Source: Silvanigrella paludirubra
GTDB lineage: Bacteria; Bdellovibrionota_B; Oligoflexia; Silvanigrellales; Silvanigrellaceae
Assembly: GCF_009208775.1 (NCBI RefSeq)
Contig: NZ_WFLM01000006.1
Span: 55,363 to 119,362 of the forward strand
Length of the DNA stretch: 64,000 nucleotides
Direction: 5' to 3'
Shown: in pieces, positions 26,801-35,448 of the stretch
Position numbering within the stretch: position 1 is the stretch's first letter
How the letters are laid out: the number at the start of each line of letters is the position of its first letter
Program-made: the position numbers and the translations under genes
The notes under the pieces: model-generated
Database searches by the model: none
What the model was told of the DNA's origin: nothing
The model's input: the letters and a program-made list of their open reading frames with translations, nothing else

Positions 26801-27413
26801 AAATGTAATAACCCCAAAAGCAATTTATGGTTATTTTCCTGTTTGTTCTGAAAATGACAAATTAATTGTATATGAACCAAATACGCGCGAAGGAACTCCA
26901 GTAGAAAGTAGAAAAATAATTGCCGAATTTTATTTTCCGAGACAAAAATCAGGAAAAATTTTATGTATTTCGGATTATTTTCAAAATATTAAATCTGGAA
27001 AAATAGATACTCTTGGCGTTCAAATTGTAACTTTAGGGGAAGAAATTTCACACATTACAAAAAAACTCTACGACGATGGGAATTTTACAGAATATTATTA
27101 TCTTCATGGCATAGCAACAGAGCTAACAGAAGCATATGCTGAAGTTATACATAAATTAATCCGAACGGAATTAGGAATAGTTGGAAATGATGCAAAAAGC
27201 CTAAGACAACTTTTTAGCCAAGGTTATCAAGGATCCAGATTTTCATTTGGATATCCCGCATGTCCAAATATGGAAGGAAATAATACTTTATTAAATTTAC
27301 TTGAAGCAGATAGAATTGGGGTAAAAATATCAGAAGCCTTCCAAATGCATCCAGAGCTTACAACAAGCGCTCTTGTTTCATGGCATCCACAGGCGAGATA
27401 TTTTACAACTTAA
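23895..27413 (+). CDS. metH: Cobalamin-dependent methionine synthase MetH
   Basis: A 1172-residue, four-module enzyme that transfers the methyl of 5-methyl-THF to homocysteine via cobalamin. The homocysteine domain (about 1-310) keeps its zinc cysteines: C222 in MNCATGP and C288-C289 in GGCCGTT. A pterin-binding barrel spans about 330-620, with DPLTFTLGSG. The cap/B12 domain (about 640-880) has the lower cobalt ligand His in GDVHDIGKN (H727). The SAM-binding reactivation domain (about 950-1172) has RFSFGYPACP. Length is close to E. coli MetH (1227). Start ATG is one base after the ferredoxin stop. Its intact zinc site contrasts with the fusion protein two genes upstream. Confidence 0.95.
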   Translation: MKKTISEAIKERVLILDGAMGTQIFNHNPTIEDYGGIEFDGCVELLNERRKNWIQEIHHNYFQAGCDAVETNTFGCNEIVLSEFGIANRTLELNIQAAKLAKEVANSYQSSKYVIGSVGPGTKLITLLQIDYKTLYQSYYTQMKGLLLGGVDVILIETCQDINQVKIAVRAAKKAMNEVNKQVPIWTQVTIETSGTMLVGSDIQSALTAIECLGVDVLGMNCATGPDEMRQHIAYLAEASPFALSVLPNAGLPQNVSGKTVYPLGPVDFATKVITMAKDFSLNVIGGCCGTTPEHIKELVNQASSLNPGIRKGKYERSVSSLYTSVPLDLEPKPLYVGERTNANGSKKFRDLLAINDYDGLVQIAKGQLKEGAHILDVCVAYVSRNETEDMELLLKKLVTQVNIPIMIDSTEIPVIERALQIAPGKCVVNSINFEDGEEKARKILDLCKEYGASIVALTIDEEGMAKTVERKLNIAERIYNLVVHEYKMNPGDLIFDPLTFTLGSGDEEFRKSAIATIDGIKLIKEKFKGVRTILGLSNVSFGLNPYTRQILNSLMLYHSVKNGLDLAILNASKIIPVAKISEEDRKLFNDLIFDKRSEDYDPLKKILQKFSDVKKDLNQETTKRNSLSVEERLKLDIIDGEKQYIFEDCKEALNKYPPLHIINNILLEGMKVVGERFGAGEMQLPFVLESAEAMKTAVRELEPYMEKKSGYSKGKMIIATVKGDVHDIGKNLVDVILSNNGFEILNLGIKQPIESILEKYKGSGAHVIGMSGLLVKSTAIMKENLEYMALHNHSIPVILGGAALTREFVEKECQSVYKGPVFYAFDAFESLKIMEKICDLKQEELTPEKISEIRKYAKATEKGAESDKKEPDNQIKVIRKSEKTMQADENGQSPWVRKNEKIPIPPFWGTKIKEEPLKNIFEYIDEFALIRSRWGFSQGNMTEEQFTEILKNKAQPLFEQMKKKFIEENVITPKAIYGYFPVCSENDKLIVYEPNTREGTPVESRKIIAEFYFPRQKSGKILCISDYFQNIKSGKIDTLGVQIVTLGEEISHITKKLYDDGNFTEYYYLHGIATELTEAYAEVIHKLIRTELGIVGNDAKSLRQLFSQGYQGSRFSFGYPACPNMEGNNTLLNLLEADRIGVKISEAFQMHPELTTSALVSWHPQARYFTT

Positions 27414-27767
27414 TGAATTAAAAATTAAGTTTTATAAAATAAATATTAAAATAAAACTGAAAAAATTATCAATTATTATAAATAAAAATTAAATCTGAAA
27501 AACCCACAAAATAATCTAAACATAAAAAGAAGATATAAATTTAGACATAAGTTTACTATAAAAAATAAGAATTAAATTATAATTACTATGTTTATTTATT
27601 AACAAACATAACAAGACATAAATTGTTTAATTCAAATGTAATTGGCAATTTATTGAATAAAAAACCCTTATTTTCGTTGACAGTTGGTCAATAATCGGCT
27701 ACTAAGTCAATAGCATAAAAAAATATAGCCCTTAGGTATTCCACTTACTAACCTGATCGGAGAGTTC
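27414..27767 (+). promoter_or_regulatory. metH-oppA gap with candidate oppA promoter
   Basis: This 354-bp AT-rich gap has no convincing gene. A TTGACA box (27676-27681) with a 17-base spacer leads to TACTAA (27699-27704), giving a plausible sigma70-type promoter about 65 bp before the oppA start. A small inverted repeat, TATGTTT/AAACATA (27587-27593, 27604-27610), may belong to the metH transcript end. GGAG precedes the oppA ATG. Confidence 0.5.
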
Positions 27768-29423
27768 ATGACTCTAATCAAAACTTCTGTTTGTACACGT
27801 TTTTTTGTCCCTGCTTTTCTCTCTTTGTTTAGTTTAACAATAAACGCATATGCAGCCGAGGTTCCTGCAGGAACCAAACTTGCAAAAAAGCAAATATTTA
27901 ACGTTGGTATTGGTGCTGAAGCGCCAACTTTAGATCCCCAAAAAGGGCAAGATAATGTGAGCGCAAGAATTGGTTACGATCTCTACGAAGGTCTTGCGAC
28001 CGAAAATGAAAAAGGGGATATCGTTCCTGGTATTGCTTCAAAATGGGATATTAGCAAAGATGGTCTCACCTACACTTTTTATATTCGCCCAAATGCTAAA
28101 TTTTCAGATGGCTCCCCAATTACAGCAGAAGACGCCGTTTTTTCTATAAGAAGACTCGTTGATCCTAAGCTAGCATCTCCTTATGCTGAGCTCATTTCTA
28201 TGGTTAAAAATGCTGAAAGTATCGCATCAGGCAAAGCAAAACCCGAAGAACTTGGTGTAAAAGCAATTGATCCGAATACAGTTCAAATAACATTAACAAA
28301 ATCGACTCCCTATTTTCTGAAATTAGTTGCTTTTGCAAATTTAGCCATTGTAAAAAAAGCAAATGTAGAAAAATTTGGAGAACAATTTACACAACCAGGC
28401 AATCTTGTTTCTAGTGGTGCTTATAAATTAAAATATTGGAAAATAGGTGATAAAGTAACAACAGAAAGAAACCCTAATTATTGGAATAATAGCAAAACAG
28501 TGATTGATACCGTAAATTATTTTCCAATTTCTGACGTTAATACTGAATTACAAATGTTTCAAACAGGACAACTCGATTTCACATACGATATTCCTTCTGA
28601 TAAATTTCAAGATTTGAAAAAAACATTAGGCAAACAATTATTTGCAAAGCCTTATTTATCAATGTACTTCATAGATTTTAACAATAATATCGCTCCTTTT
28701 AAAAATAATCCGAAATTACGCCAAGCACTTTCCATGGCGATAGATAGAAAAGTTATTGCAGAAAAAGTAACAGGACGCGGTGAAATTCCTTCTTATGACA
28801 TTGTTCCCTTCGGAACATCGTCATACAAGCAGCAAAATTACTCATGGGAAAAATTAACTCCAGAGCAACGCATTGCGGAAGCACAAAAGTTATATAAAGA
28901 AGCGGGTTATTCTAAAGAAAAGCCTTTAACAATTTCTTATTCATACAATACGAATGCATTACATAAAAAAGTAGCAATCGCACTTTCCTCTATGTGGGAA
29001 CAAAATCTTGGGGTAAAAGTTTCTTTAACAAACCAAGAATGGAAAGTATTTTTAACTGAGAGAATGGAAGGAAGGTACGTTACAGCACGTGATGGATGGA
29101 TTGCGGATTATAATGATCCAAGTTCATTCTTGGATTTATTTCAATCAAAATATCCTCAAAATAATTCAAAGTATAAAAACCCAAAATACGATGAACTTAT
29201 TACAAAAGCTTCTTTAGAACAGAATTTGGAAAAACGTTCCAAAATCCTTGAGCAAGCGTCTTTAGTAATGATGAATGATTATCCAGCAATTCCACTTTAT
29301 ACTTACGTAACAACCCACCTTGTAAAAAGTCATTTAGGTGGGCATAGTGGAAACAATCCTTTAGATCATCAATACACAAGAAATTTTTATATTATAGACA
29401 ATCTAACTTCTGCAAGTCGATAA
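27768..29423 (+). CDS. oppA: OppA, oligopeptide ABC transporter binding protein
   Basis: A 551-residue periplasmic family 5 extracellular solute-binding protein that captures oligopeptides for OppBCDF. It has a signal peptide ending at AYA-AEVPAG. The mature opening GIGAEAPTLDPQKGQDN and later YDLYEGLATEN are typical of OppA/MppA. ERNPNYWNN and a WIADYNDPSSFLDLF segment mark the late lobe. It heads the opp operon and is separated from oppB by a 100-bp gap with a strong hairpin, which would let it be made in excess. The source (murein peptides or degraded host/prey protein) cannot be told from sequence. Confidence 0.93.
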   Translation: MTLIKTSVCTRFFVPAFLSLFSLTINAYAAEVPAGTKLAKKQIFNVGIGAEAPTLDPQKGQDNVSARIGYDLYEGLATENEKGDIVPGIASKWDISKDGLTYTFYIRPNAKFSDGSPITAEDAVFSIRRLVDPKLASPYAELISMVKNAESIASGKAKPEELGVKAIDPNTVQITLTKSTPYFLKLVAFANLAIVKKANVEKFGEQFTQPGNLVSSGAYKLKYWKIGDKVTTERNPNYWNNSKTVIDTVNYFPISDVNTELQMFQTGQLDFTYDIPSDKFQDLKKTLGKQLFAKPYLSMYFIDFNNNIAPFKNNPKLRQALSMAIDRKVIAEKVTGRGEIPSYDIVPFGTSSYKQQNYSWEKLTPEQRIAEAQKLYKEAGYSKEKPLTISYSYNTNALHKKVAIALSSMWEQNLGVKVSLTNQEWKVFLTERMEGRYVTARDGWIADYNDPSSFLDLFQSKYPQNNSKYKNPKYDELITKASLEQNLEKRSKILEQASLVMMNDYPAIPLYTYVTTHLVKSHLGGHSGNNPLDHQYTRNFYIIDNLTSASR

Positions 29424-29427
29424 AATA

Positions 29428-29460
29428 TTCTAAGTAAACATTCTATTTGTTTACTTAGAA
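29428..29460 (+). promoter_or_regulatory. Intercistronic stem-loop between oppA and oppB
   Basis: Perfect 12-bp arms TTCTAAGTAAAC / GTTTACTTAGAA (29428-29439, 29449-29460) flank a nine-base loop right after the oppA stop. Such elements in binding-protein operons stabilise or partly terminate the transcript so that oppA exceeds the permease genes. No T-run follows directly, favouring an RNA-stability or attenuation role over full termination. Confidence 0.6.
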
Positions 29461-29523
29461 ATCTTAATTGTTGTTAGTTTTCAAAAGATTTTTTTTATTA
29501 CTTTAAGTCGAGGTTTGGCATTT

Positions 29524-30444
29524 ATGGTTTCCTATACTATAAAAAGATTTCTTGGCGCTTGGCCAACATTAATTGTCCTAATTACTTTATCTTTTTTTCT
29601 TATGCGTGTTGCACCAGGTGGTCCTTTTTCGGGAGAAAAAGTTCTAAGCGCTGCTGTTCAAGCAAATCTTGATGCTAAATATCACTTAAACGATCCTATT
29701 TTTGTACAATACCTAGACTATTTATGGTCACTTGCAAGAGGCGATTTTGGTCCTTCCTTTAAATATCCAGATTGGACTGTAAATCAATTGATAAACCAAG
29801 GCTTCCCAGTTTCCTTATGGATTGGTGGCTGGGCTATGTTTATTGCAATTATTATTGGAGTTCTTGTTGGCTCCCTTGCTGCTTTTAAACAAAACACCTG
29901 GGTAGATTACATAGCAACAGGAATGTCAATGACTGGAATTTCCATTCCAAGCTTTGTTACAGCACCTATGTTTACTCTTTTGTTTGCGGTTGTTCTTGGC
30001 TGGGTGCCTGCGGGTGGATGGAATGACGGAGCATTTTTAAATATGATCCTACCTGTTACCGCGCTGGCTCTTCCTCAAATTGCTATTATTAGTAGGATCA
30101 TGCGAGGAAGCATGATTGAAGTTTTACGAAGTAACTATATTAGAACAGCAAAAGCAAAAGGAATTCCAAATCGAATTATTCTTTTTCGACATGCGATTCG
30201 CCCAGCTATTCTTCCGGTAATATCCTATCTTGGACCAGCTACAGCTGGAATTATCACGGGCTCTGTTGTGGTTGAACAAATATTTAGTCTTCCTGGTTTA
30301 GGCAGTTACCTTGTTAAAGGTGCCCTAAACAGAGATTACACCTTAGTTTTAGGATCTGTAATTTTAGTAGGAGCACTTATTATTGCATTTAATTTTATTG
30401 TAGATGTTCTTTACGCAATGATAGATCCAAAAATTAAATATTAA
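29524..30444 (+). CDS. oppB: OppB, oligopeptide transporter permease
   Basis: A 306-residue inner-membrane permease, matching E. coli OppB in length. It opens MVSYTIKRFLGAWPTL, contains FFLMRVAPGGPF and has the ATPase-docking EAA loop (SNYIRTAKAKGIPNRIILFRH). About six hydrophobic helices are visible. I chose ATG 29524, which has a GAGG site ten bases upstream; an in-frame TTG at 29515 is less likely. It pairs with OppC to form the peptide channel. Confidence 0.93.
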   Translation: MVSYTIKRFLGAWPTLIVLITLSFFLMRVAPGGPFSGEKVLSAAVQANLDAKYHLNDPIFVQYLDYLWSLARGDFGPSFKYPDWTVNQLINQGFPVSLWIGGWAMFIAIIIGVLVGSLAAFKQNTWVDYIATGMSMTGISIPSFVTAPMFTLLFAVVLGWVPAGGWNDGAFLNMILPVTALALPQIAIISRIMRGSMIEVLRSNYIRTAKAKGIPNRIILFRHAIRPAILPVISYLGPATAGIITGSVVVEQIFSLPGLGSYLVKGALNRDYTLVLGSVILVGALIIAFNFIVDVLYAMIDPKIKY

Positions 30445-30460
30445 TAAGGATAAATTATTT

Positions 30461-31387
30461 ATGTCTACCACACCGAGTATTACCAACATGAATAAAAAAG
30501 CAATTGTTCTAAAATCAATTGAGAAAAATACTGAAATAAAAGGAAGAAGTCTTTGGAAAGACGCCATCCGGCGACTGTCTAGGAACAAAGCCGCCGTTGT
30601 TAGTTTATTTGTTTTATTTTTTATTACAATTTTAGTTATTTTTGCTCCCTTATTCTCTCACTATGAAATGCAAGATACGGATTGGAATGCCATTGGTTTA
30701 TCGCCAAGTTTTTCAAATTTACATTTTTTTGGGACAGATGATTTAGGTAGAGATGTTTTTGCAAGAACACTTTATGGCGGAAGAATGTCTCTTCTAATTG
30801 GTATTATTTCAAGTATTGTCAGTGTTGTTATTGGAATAGCATATGGAGCTACCGCTGGTTTTCTCGGTGGAAAAATAGATGGATTTATGATGCGAATAGT
30901 CGATATTATCTATTCGTTACCTTTTATGTTTTTTGTTATATTATTAATGACTTTTTTTGGACGAAATATCTTTTTAATTTTTATTGCTATCGGCGCTGTA
31001 AATTGGCTTGATATGGCCCGTATCGTTAGAGGACAAACTTTAAGTTTAAAAAGTAAAGAATTCATTGAAGCTGCACATGCTGGTGGTGTAAACTCTCCAA
31101 CAATTATTATGAGACATATTGTTCCTAATATTTTAGGTATTGTTATTGTCTATGTTACTTTAACAATACCCCAAGTTATATTAACAGAATCTTTTTTAAG
31201 TTTTTTAGGTCTTGGCGTTCAAGAACCCGCTACAAGCTGGGGAGTTCTTATTAATGACGGAGCACAAAACGTAACAATTGCTTGGTGGCGTCTGGTTTTT
31301 CCAGCATCTTTTTTAGTAATCACATTATTTTGCTTTAATTTTATCGGTGATGGTTTACGCGATGCTCTCGATCCAAAAGACCGCTAA
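30461..31387 (+). CDS. oppC: OppC, oligopeptide transporter permease
   Basis: A 308-residue partner permease. It has an N-terminal cytoplasmic segment followed by the first helix (about 47-66), then HFFGTDDLGRDVFARTLYGG, the hallmark of OppC/DppC proteins. The EAA loop EAAHAGGVNSPTIIMRHI and the ending GDGLRDALDPKDR are also typical. It lies 16 bp after oppB with an AAGGA site. Confidence 0.93.
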   Translation: MSTTPSITNMNKKAIVLKSIEKNTEIKGRSLWKDAIRRLSRNKAAVVSLFVLFFITILVIFAPLFSHYEMQDTDWNAIGLSPSFSNLHFFGTDDLGRDVFARTLYGGRMSLLIGIISSIVSVVIGIAYGATAGFLGGKIDGFMMRIVDIIYSLPFMFFVILLMTFFGRNIFLIFIAIGAVNWLDMARIVRGQTLSLKSKEFIEAAHAGGVNSPTIIMRHIVPNILGIVIVYVTLTIPQVILTESFLSFLGLGVQEPATSWGVLINDGAQNVTIAWWRLVFPASFLVITLFCFNFIGDGLRDALDPKDR

Positions 31388-31404
31388 TATACTGGGGTGT
31401 TTTC

Positions 31405-32370
31405 ATGACTTTACTAAGTGTAAATAATTTAAATGTTTCCTTCGCTACTCCAGATGGTTTTGTGAAAGCTGTCAATGGAATTAGTTTTTCTTTGAATCCA
31501 GGAGAAGCTTTAGGAATTGTTGGGGAATCAGGTTCTGGAAAAAGCCAACTTGTTTTAGGCTTAATGGGACTTCTTGCTCAAAATGGAAAAACAACTGGAA
31601 GTGTTAAATTTAATAATAATGAACTAATAGGTTTAAATCAAAACGAATTTAATAAAATTCGTGGCGATAAAATATCTATGATTTTCCAAGATCCAATGAC
31701 ATCATTAAATCCTTATTTAAGAATATCAAAACAAATGACTGAGGTTTTGATGTTTCACAAAAATATGAGTTATAGTGATGCAAAAAATGAATCTATAAAA
31801 ATGCTTGATCTCGTTAAAATTCCTGATGCAAAAAACAGAGTGGATATGTATCCACATGAATTTTCTGGTGGGATGAGACAGCGTGTAATGATAGCCATGA
31901 GCCTACTTTGTAAACCTGATCTTTTAATTGCAGATGAACCGACAACAGCATTAGATGTTACTGTTCAAGCTCAAATTGTAACTTTACTTTGTGAACTTAA
32001 AAAAGATTTAGGAACAGCAATTATAATTATTACCCATGATTTAGGAGTTGTTGCTGGAATTTGTGATAATGTTATGGTTATGTATGCAGGAAGAACTATG
32101 GAATATGGTCCTGTAAATCATATATTTTACACCCCACAACATCCTTATACACAAGGCTTATTAAAATCAATTCCAAGACTTAATGATGAAACTTATGGAG
32201 ATCTTCCCACAATACCAGGAAATCCTCCGAGTCTTTTAAATTTACCAAAAGGCTGCCCTTTTCAAGAAAGGTGCCTATATGCAGAAGAAAAATGCACTGT
32301 AAAACCACCACCTCTTGTTACTTTTGGAAATGATCTTAAAAAAGCATGTTATTTGGAGATCCAACAATGA
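31405..32370 (+). CDS. oppD: OppD, oligopeptide transporter ATPase
   Basis: A 321-residue ATPase with Walker A GESGSGKSQ, signature FSGGMRQRVMIAM and Walker B LLIADEPTTALDVT. The C-terminal oligopeptide-transporter extension has four cysteines (CPFQERCLYAEEKC and a later one), the site of an iron-sulfur cluster in OppD/DppD-type proteins. The Walker A ends in Gln where Thr or Ser is more usual. GGGGTG precedes the start. Its stop overlaps the oppF start (ATGA). Confidence 0.93.
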   Translation: MTLLSVNNLNVSFATPDGFVKAVNGISFSLNPGEALGIVGESGSGKSQLVLGLMGLLAQNGKTTGSVKFNNNELIGLNQNEFNKIRGDKISMIFQDPMTSLNPYLRISKQMTEVLMFHKNMSYSDAKNESIKMLDLVKIPDAKNRVDMYPHEFSGGMRQRVMIAMSLLCKPDLLIADEPTTALDVTVQAQIVTLLCELKKDLGTAIIIITHDLGVVAGICDNVMVMYAGRTMEYGPVNHIFYTPQHPYTQGLLKSIPRLNDETYGDLPTIPGNPPSLLNLPKGCPFQERCLYAEEKCTVKPPPLVTFGNDLKKACYLEIQQ

Positions 32371-33344
32371 GTGAAACCATTTTATCTGTAGAAAATTTAA
32401 AGGTACATTTTCCAATTGCAAAAAAAGGATCTTGGTTTAAAAAAGTAACACTTAAAGCAGTTGACGGTGTTACTTTTGATCTTCAAAAGGGAGAAACTTT
32501 AGGTGTTGTTGGTGAGTCTGGCTGTGGTAAATCGACACTTGCAAGAGCCATTATGCGACTCCTTCCTGCTACTGAAGGAAATGTTACTTTATTAAATAAG
32601 AATTTATTGGCTCTAGATAAAACTAAAATGAGAGAAGCTCGTAAAGATATTCAAATGATCTTTCAAGATCCTTTAGCATCTTTAAATCCAAGAATGACAG
32701 CGGGTGAAATCATTGCAGAACCCTTAAAAACATTTTATCCCAAGTTATCTAGCAATGAAATAAAAGCCAAAATTACAAATTTAATGAATTTAGTAGGTTT
32801 AATTCCTGAACATATAAACCGTTATCCTCATGAGTTTTCTGGTGGTCAATGCCAAAGAATTGGTATTGCACGCGCTCTTATTTTAAACCCTAAAATAATT
32901 GTTTGTGATGAACCTGTGAGTGCTTTGGATGTTTCAATTCAAGCTCAAATTGTAAACTTATTAAAAAAACTACAAAGAGATCTTGGCTTAACTCTTGTTT
33001 TTATTGCACACGATCTTAGCATCGTAAAACACATTAGCGATCGCATTATGGTTATGTATTTAGGCAGACCTGTAGAAATTGGAACCCGTGAACAAATATA
33101 TAAAAATCCATTACATCCTTATACAAAAGCATTGTTATCTGCAGTTCCAATACCTGATCCAGAACTTGAAAAAAATAAAGTGGTTCAAATTTTACAAGGC
33201 GATCTACCTTCTCCAATCAATCCGCCGAGTGGCTGTCGTTTTAGAACACGCTGTCCTGTGGCCGAAGCAAGATGCGCACAAATTGAACCGACATTAAAAA
33301 AATCAAATTCAGGAGCATTAACAAGCTGCTTAAAGGTTATTTAA
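32367..33344 (+). CDS. oppF: OppF, oligopeptide transporter ATPase
   Basis: A 325-residue second ATPase: Walker A GESGCGKST, signature FSGGQCQRIGIARAL, Walker B IIVCDEPVSALDVS. Its C-terminal cysteine cluster (GCRFRTRCPVAEARC) resembles that of OppD. The ATG at 32367 overlaps the oppD TGA by four bases and has a GGAG site. It is the last gene of the operon. Only 13 bp separate it from the convergent membrane protein gene, and I see no clear terminator between them. Confidence 0.93.
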   Translation: MSETILSVENLKVHFPIAKKGSWFKKVTLKAVDGVTFDLQKGETLGVVGESGCGKSTLARAIMRLLPATEGNVTLLNKNLLALDKTKMREARKDIQMIFQDPLASLNPRMTAGEIIAEPLKTFYPKLSSNEIKAKITNLMNLVGLIPEHINRYPHEFSGGQCQRIGIARALILNPKIIVCDEPVSALDVSIQAQIVNLLKKLQRDLGLTLVFIAHDLSIVKHISDRIMVMYLGRPVEIGTREQIYKNPLHPYTKALLSAVPIPDPELEKNKVVQILQGDLPSPINPPSGCRFRTRCPVAEARCAQIEPTLKKSNSGALTSCLKVI

Positions 33345-33357
33345 TTTATGATTCAAA

Positions 33358-34461
33358 TTAATATGCCCATTTTAATATATAAAAATTATAAGCAGTTTGA
33401 ATATTTAAGAAGACAAATAATATAGCAATGAAGATAAATAGCGGTTTTCTATATTTACCAGAATAAGTACTTATTATAAAAAATATAGGAAATAAAAAAC
33501 TAGCAAAACGAAATGAGTTTATCAGCTCTGCTTGCATAGGCAAGACCAATAAACAAGTTAAACAATAAAAGAAAATAGGTTTTGAATGTTTCCATAAGAA
33601 AAAACAAAAGAAAAGCATAATAAAAAAGAATATGTGATGCTTTATTGCTCCAAAAGAATAATCCTGAACAGTATTTTGCAATATAAATGTTTTAAAATAT
33701 TCTGATATATTTTGGATATGATGCCAGTTACTTTGAGCATTTAAAAAAGCAAAAGCATTTTTAAATGCCAAATATTGATAAATTAAAAAACAGCAAAAAA
33801 AAGCACCAGAGATTAATCCTGAAAACAAAAAAACTTTTATTTTTTTATGCCTCAATTTATAATTATTCAAAGAAATAAAAGCAATTGCAATAGCCAAAAT
33901 GATACCTTGATTTTTAGTTAATGAACATAGTCCTGCAACAATTGCAGCTGAAATCCAATGTTTTTTAAAAGCTAAATAAATTGAACTGAAAGATAATAAT
34001 AAAAACAAAGATTCCGTATGACTAGTATGAAAAACATAAGAAGCAGGAGAGAAAACAAATAAAAACCAAACATACTTATTTTTTGGAATAAGCCAGGGTG
34101 GTAAGGAGCTATCTTTGTTTTGTATTAACTTTAATAATAATAAACAAAATAAAAGAAATAAAATTGTTGAAAGAATTGTTCCAATTAAAGCAGGATATAC
34201 TACAAATGGAACAATTAGCTTAATTATAAAAATAATAAGAGGAAATAATGGATAAAAGGCAATGCTTTGATTTTCTTCATAACCATTTAGAACTATTTTT
34301 GTATACCAACCAGCATCCCAATGATCTAAAATTCGATTCAAATATGTCCATTGAATTGTGTGTTCTTGATTATAAAGTAAGATCAGCCATAATGCAAAAT
34401 GTAAAAAAATCATCATTATAGATGATATTAATATAAACACTTTCATATTTTTAAGTTCCAT
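33358..34461 (-). CDS. PIG-V-like membrane mannosyltransferase family protein
   Basis: A 367-residue polytopic membrane protein with about nine hydrophobic helices. It resembles GT-C glycosyltransferases related to PIG-V. A DHWDAGWYTKIVLNGYE loop follows the first helix, then FYPLFPLI, and FSPASYVFHTSHTESLFLLL before a TKNQG loop. In the family these loops carry the catalytic Asp and bind lipid-linked sugar donor. The likely role is transfer of a sugar to an envelope lipid or glycan. AGAGG precedes the ATG. It lies downstream of a strong terminator and so has its own promoter. Confidence 0.72.
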   Translation of the reverse strand: MELKNMKVFILISSIMMIFLHFALWLILLYNQEHTIQWTYLNRILDHWDAGWYTKIVLNGYEENQSIAFYPLFPLIIFIIKLIVPFVVYPALIGTILSTILFLLFCLLLLKLIQNKDSSLPPWLIPKNKYVWFLFVFSPASYVFHTSHTESLFLLLSFSSIYLAFKKHWISAAIVAGLCSLTKNQGIILAIAIAFISLNNYKLRHKKIKVFLFSGLISGAFFCCFLIYQYLAFKNAFAFLNAQSNWHHIQNISEYFKTFILQNTVQDYSFGAIKHHIFFFIMLFFCFFLWKHSKPIFFYCLTCLLVLPMQAELINSFRFASFLFPIFFIISTYSGKYRKPLFIFIAILFVFLNIQTAYNFYILKWAY

Positions 34462-34480
34462 TAAATGCCTCTAAAAAAAA

Positions 34481-34522
34481 TATAAAAAACTATCAAAAAA
34501 TACATTTTGATAGTTTTTTATA
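34481..34522 (-). terminator. Strong bidirectional terminator hairpin
   Basis: Perfect 18-bp arms (34481-34498 and 34505-34522), built around ACTATCAAAA/TTTTGATAGT and flanked by A- and T-runs, give a classic intrinsic terminator readable on both strands. It follows the solute-binding protein gene at 34573-35316 on the minus strand. Confidence 0.85.
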
Positions 34523-34572
34523 ATACATTAAATATTTAAATACACAAGCCGTTTAATTTTTGTTTATTTTAA

Positions 34573-35316
34573 TTAATATATTATTCCATTTTTCTTTTTT
34601 AGATCTGTTATTTCTTTATTATTATTTTTCAAAAAATTATTAAAATCTTCGATCAATTTTTTATTTTTTATAGTAGACATTTTATAATGATCTAATACAT
34701 AAGGTAAGTCTTTTCGAAACATAAATTTGTTTTTATATTGAACATTATTATTAACAATATATAAAGCAACAGCTATATTAAAAAAAACCGCATCTATTTT
34801 ATCCTTATATAAACTATCTATTAACTCAGAAATATTATTACTCTCTAAAAATTTAATATTTTTATTTTTGTCTTTATATTCTTTAACTTCAAATCCTCGA
34901 ATTGTTCCAATTGTTTTAATTTCAGAAATATTTTTATTTTTATTTTCATTTTTCATAACAATGCCATCAATATAAGTAATAACATCGTCTGAATAAATAA
35001 TATTTTTATTTTTCTTCATTTCGGATTGCCAATTAATAGAGTCCGGAAATTTAAAGTCAATATTTCCATCAATGAATTCTTTATAAAGTCGAAAAATAGG
35101 CATTGGCAAAAATTTAAATTTAATCCCAGTTTTTTGCATAAATAATTCAAATATATCATTTGAAAATCCTTTATAATTTCCAGATGAATCTATATAAAAA
35201 TAGGGGGCATAATTTAAATTTTCTACACCAACACTATAAGTTTGAGACTGAGCATAATTAAATTGCAAAAATATAAATAGAAATATGCATTTGATACTTT
35301 TATTATAAAAATTCAT
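34573..35316 (-). CDS. Orphan periplasmic solute-binding protein (SBP_bac_3-like)
   Basis: A 247-residue exported protein with a signal peptide (hydrophobic core IFLFIFLQFNYAQS). The family 3 binding-protein pattern is visible: LNYAPYFYIDSSGNYKGFSND, a PMPIFRLYKEF contact segment, then a second lobe with IGTIRGFEVKEY. It is rich in Lys/Asn. No transporter genes adjoin it; a strong terminator lies downstream and an SDR gene upstream on the same strand. It is the second orphan of this type here (compare 12899-13690), and ligand sensing is as likely as import. Confidence 0.72.
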   Translation of the reverse strand: MNFYNKSIKCIFLFIFLQFNYAQSQTYSVGVENLNYAPYFYIDSSGNYKGFSNDIFELFMQKTGIKFKFLPMPIFRLYKEFIDGNIDFKFPDSINWQSEMKKNKNIIYSDDVITYIDGIVMKNENKNKNISEIKTIGTIRGFEVKEYKDKNKNIKFLESNNISELIDSLYKDKIDAVFFNIAVALYIVNNNVQYKNKFMFRKDLPYVLDHYKMSTIKNKKLIEDFNNFLKNNNKEITDLKKKNGIIY

Positions 35317-35448
35317 TTTGCCTCTTTAAATAAAGATAAAATCTTCGAAAAGCATATGAATTATTATCGGTTGTTAAAAATTAAATTTTATTTATATTTT
35401 ATTTTAAATTTATTCTTTTATTTTAAATACTTAAAGACAAACTTTGAT

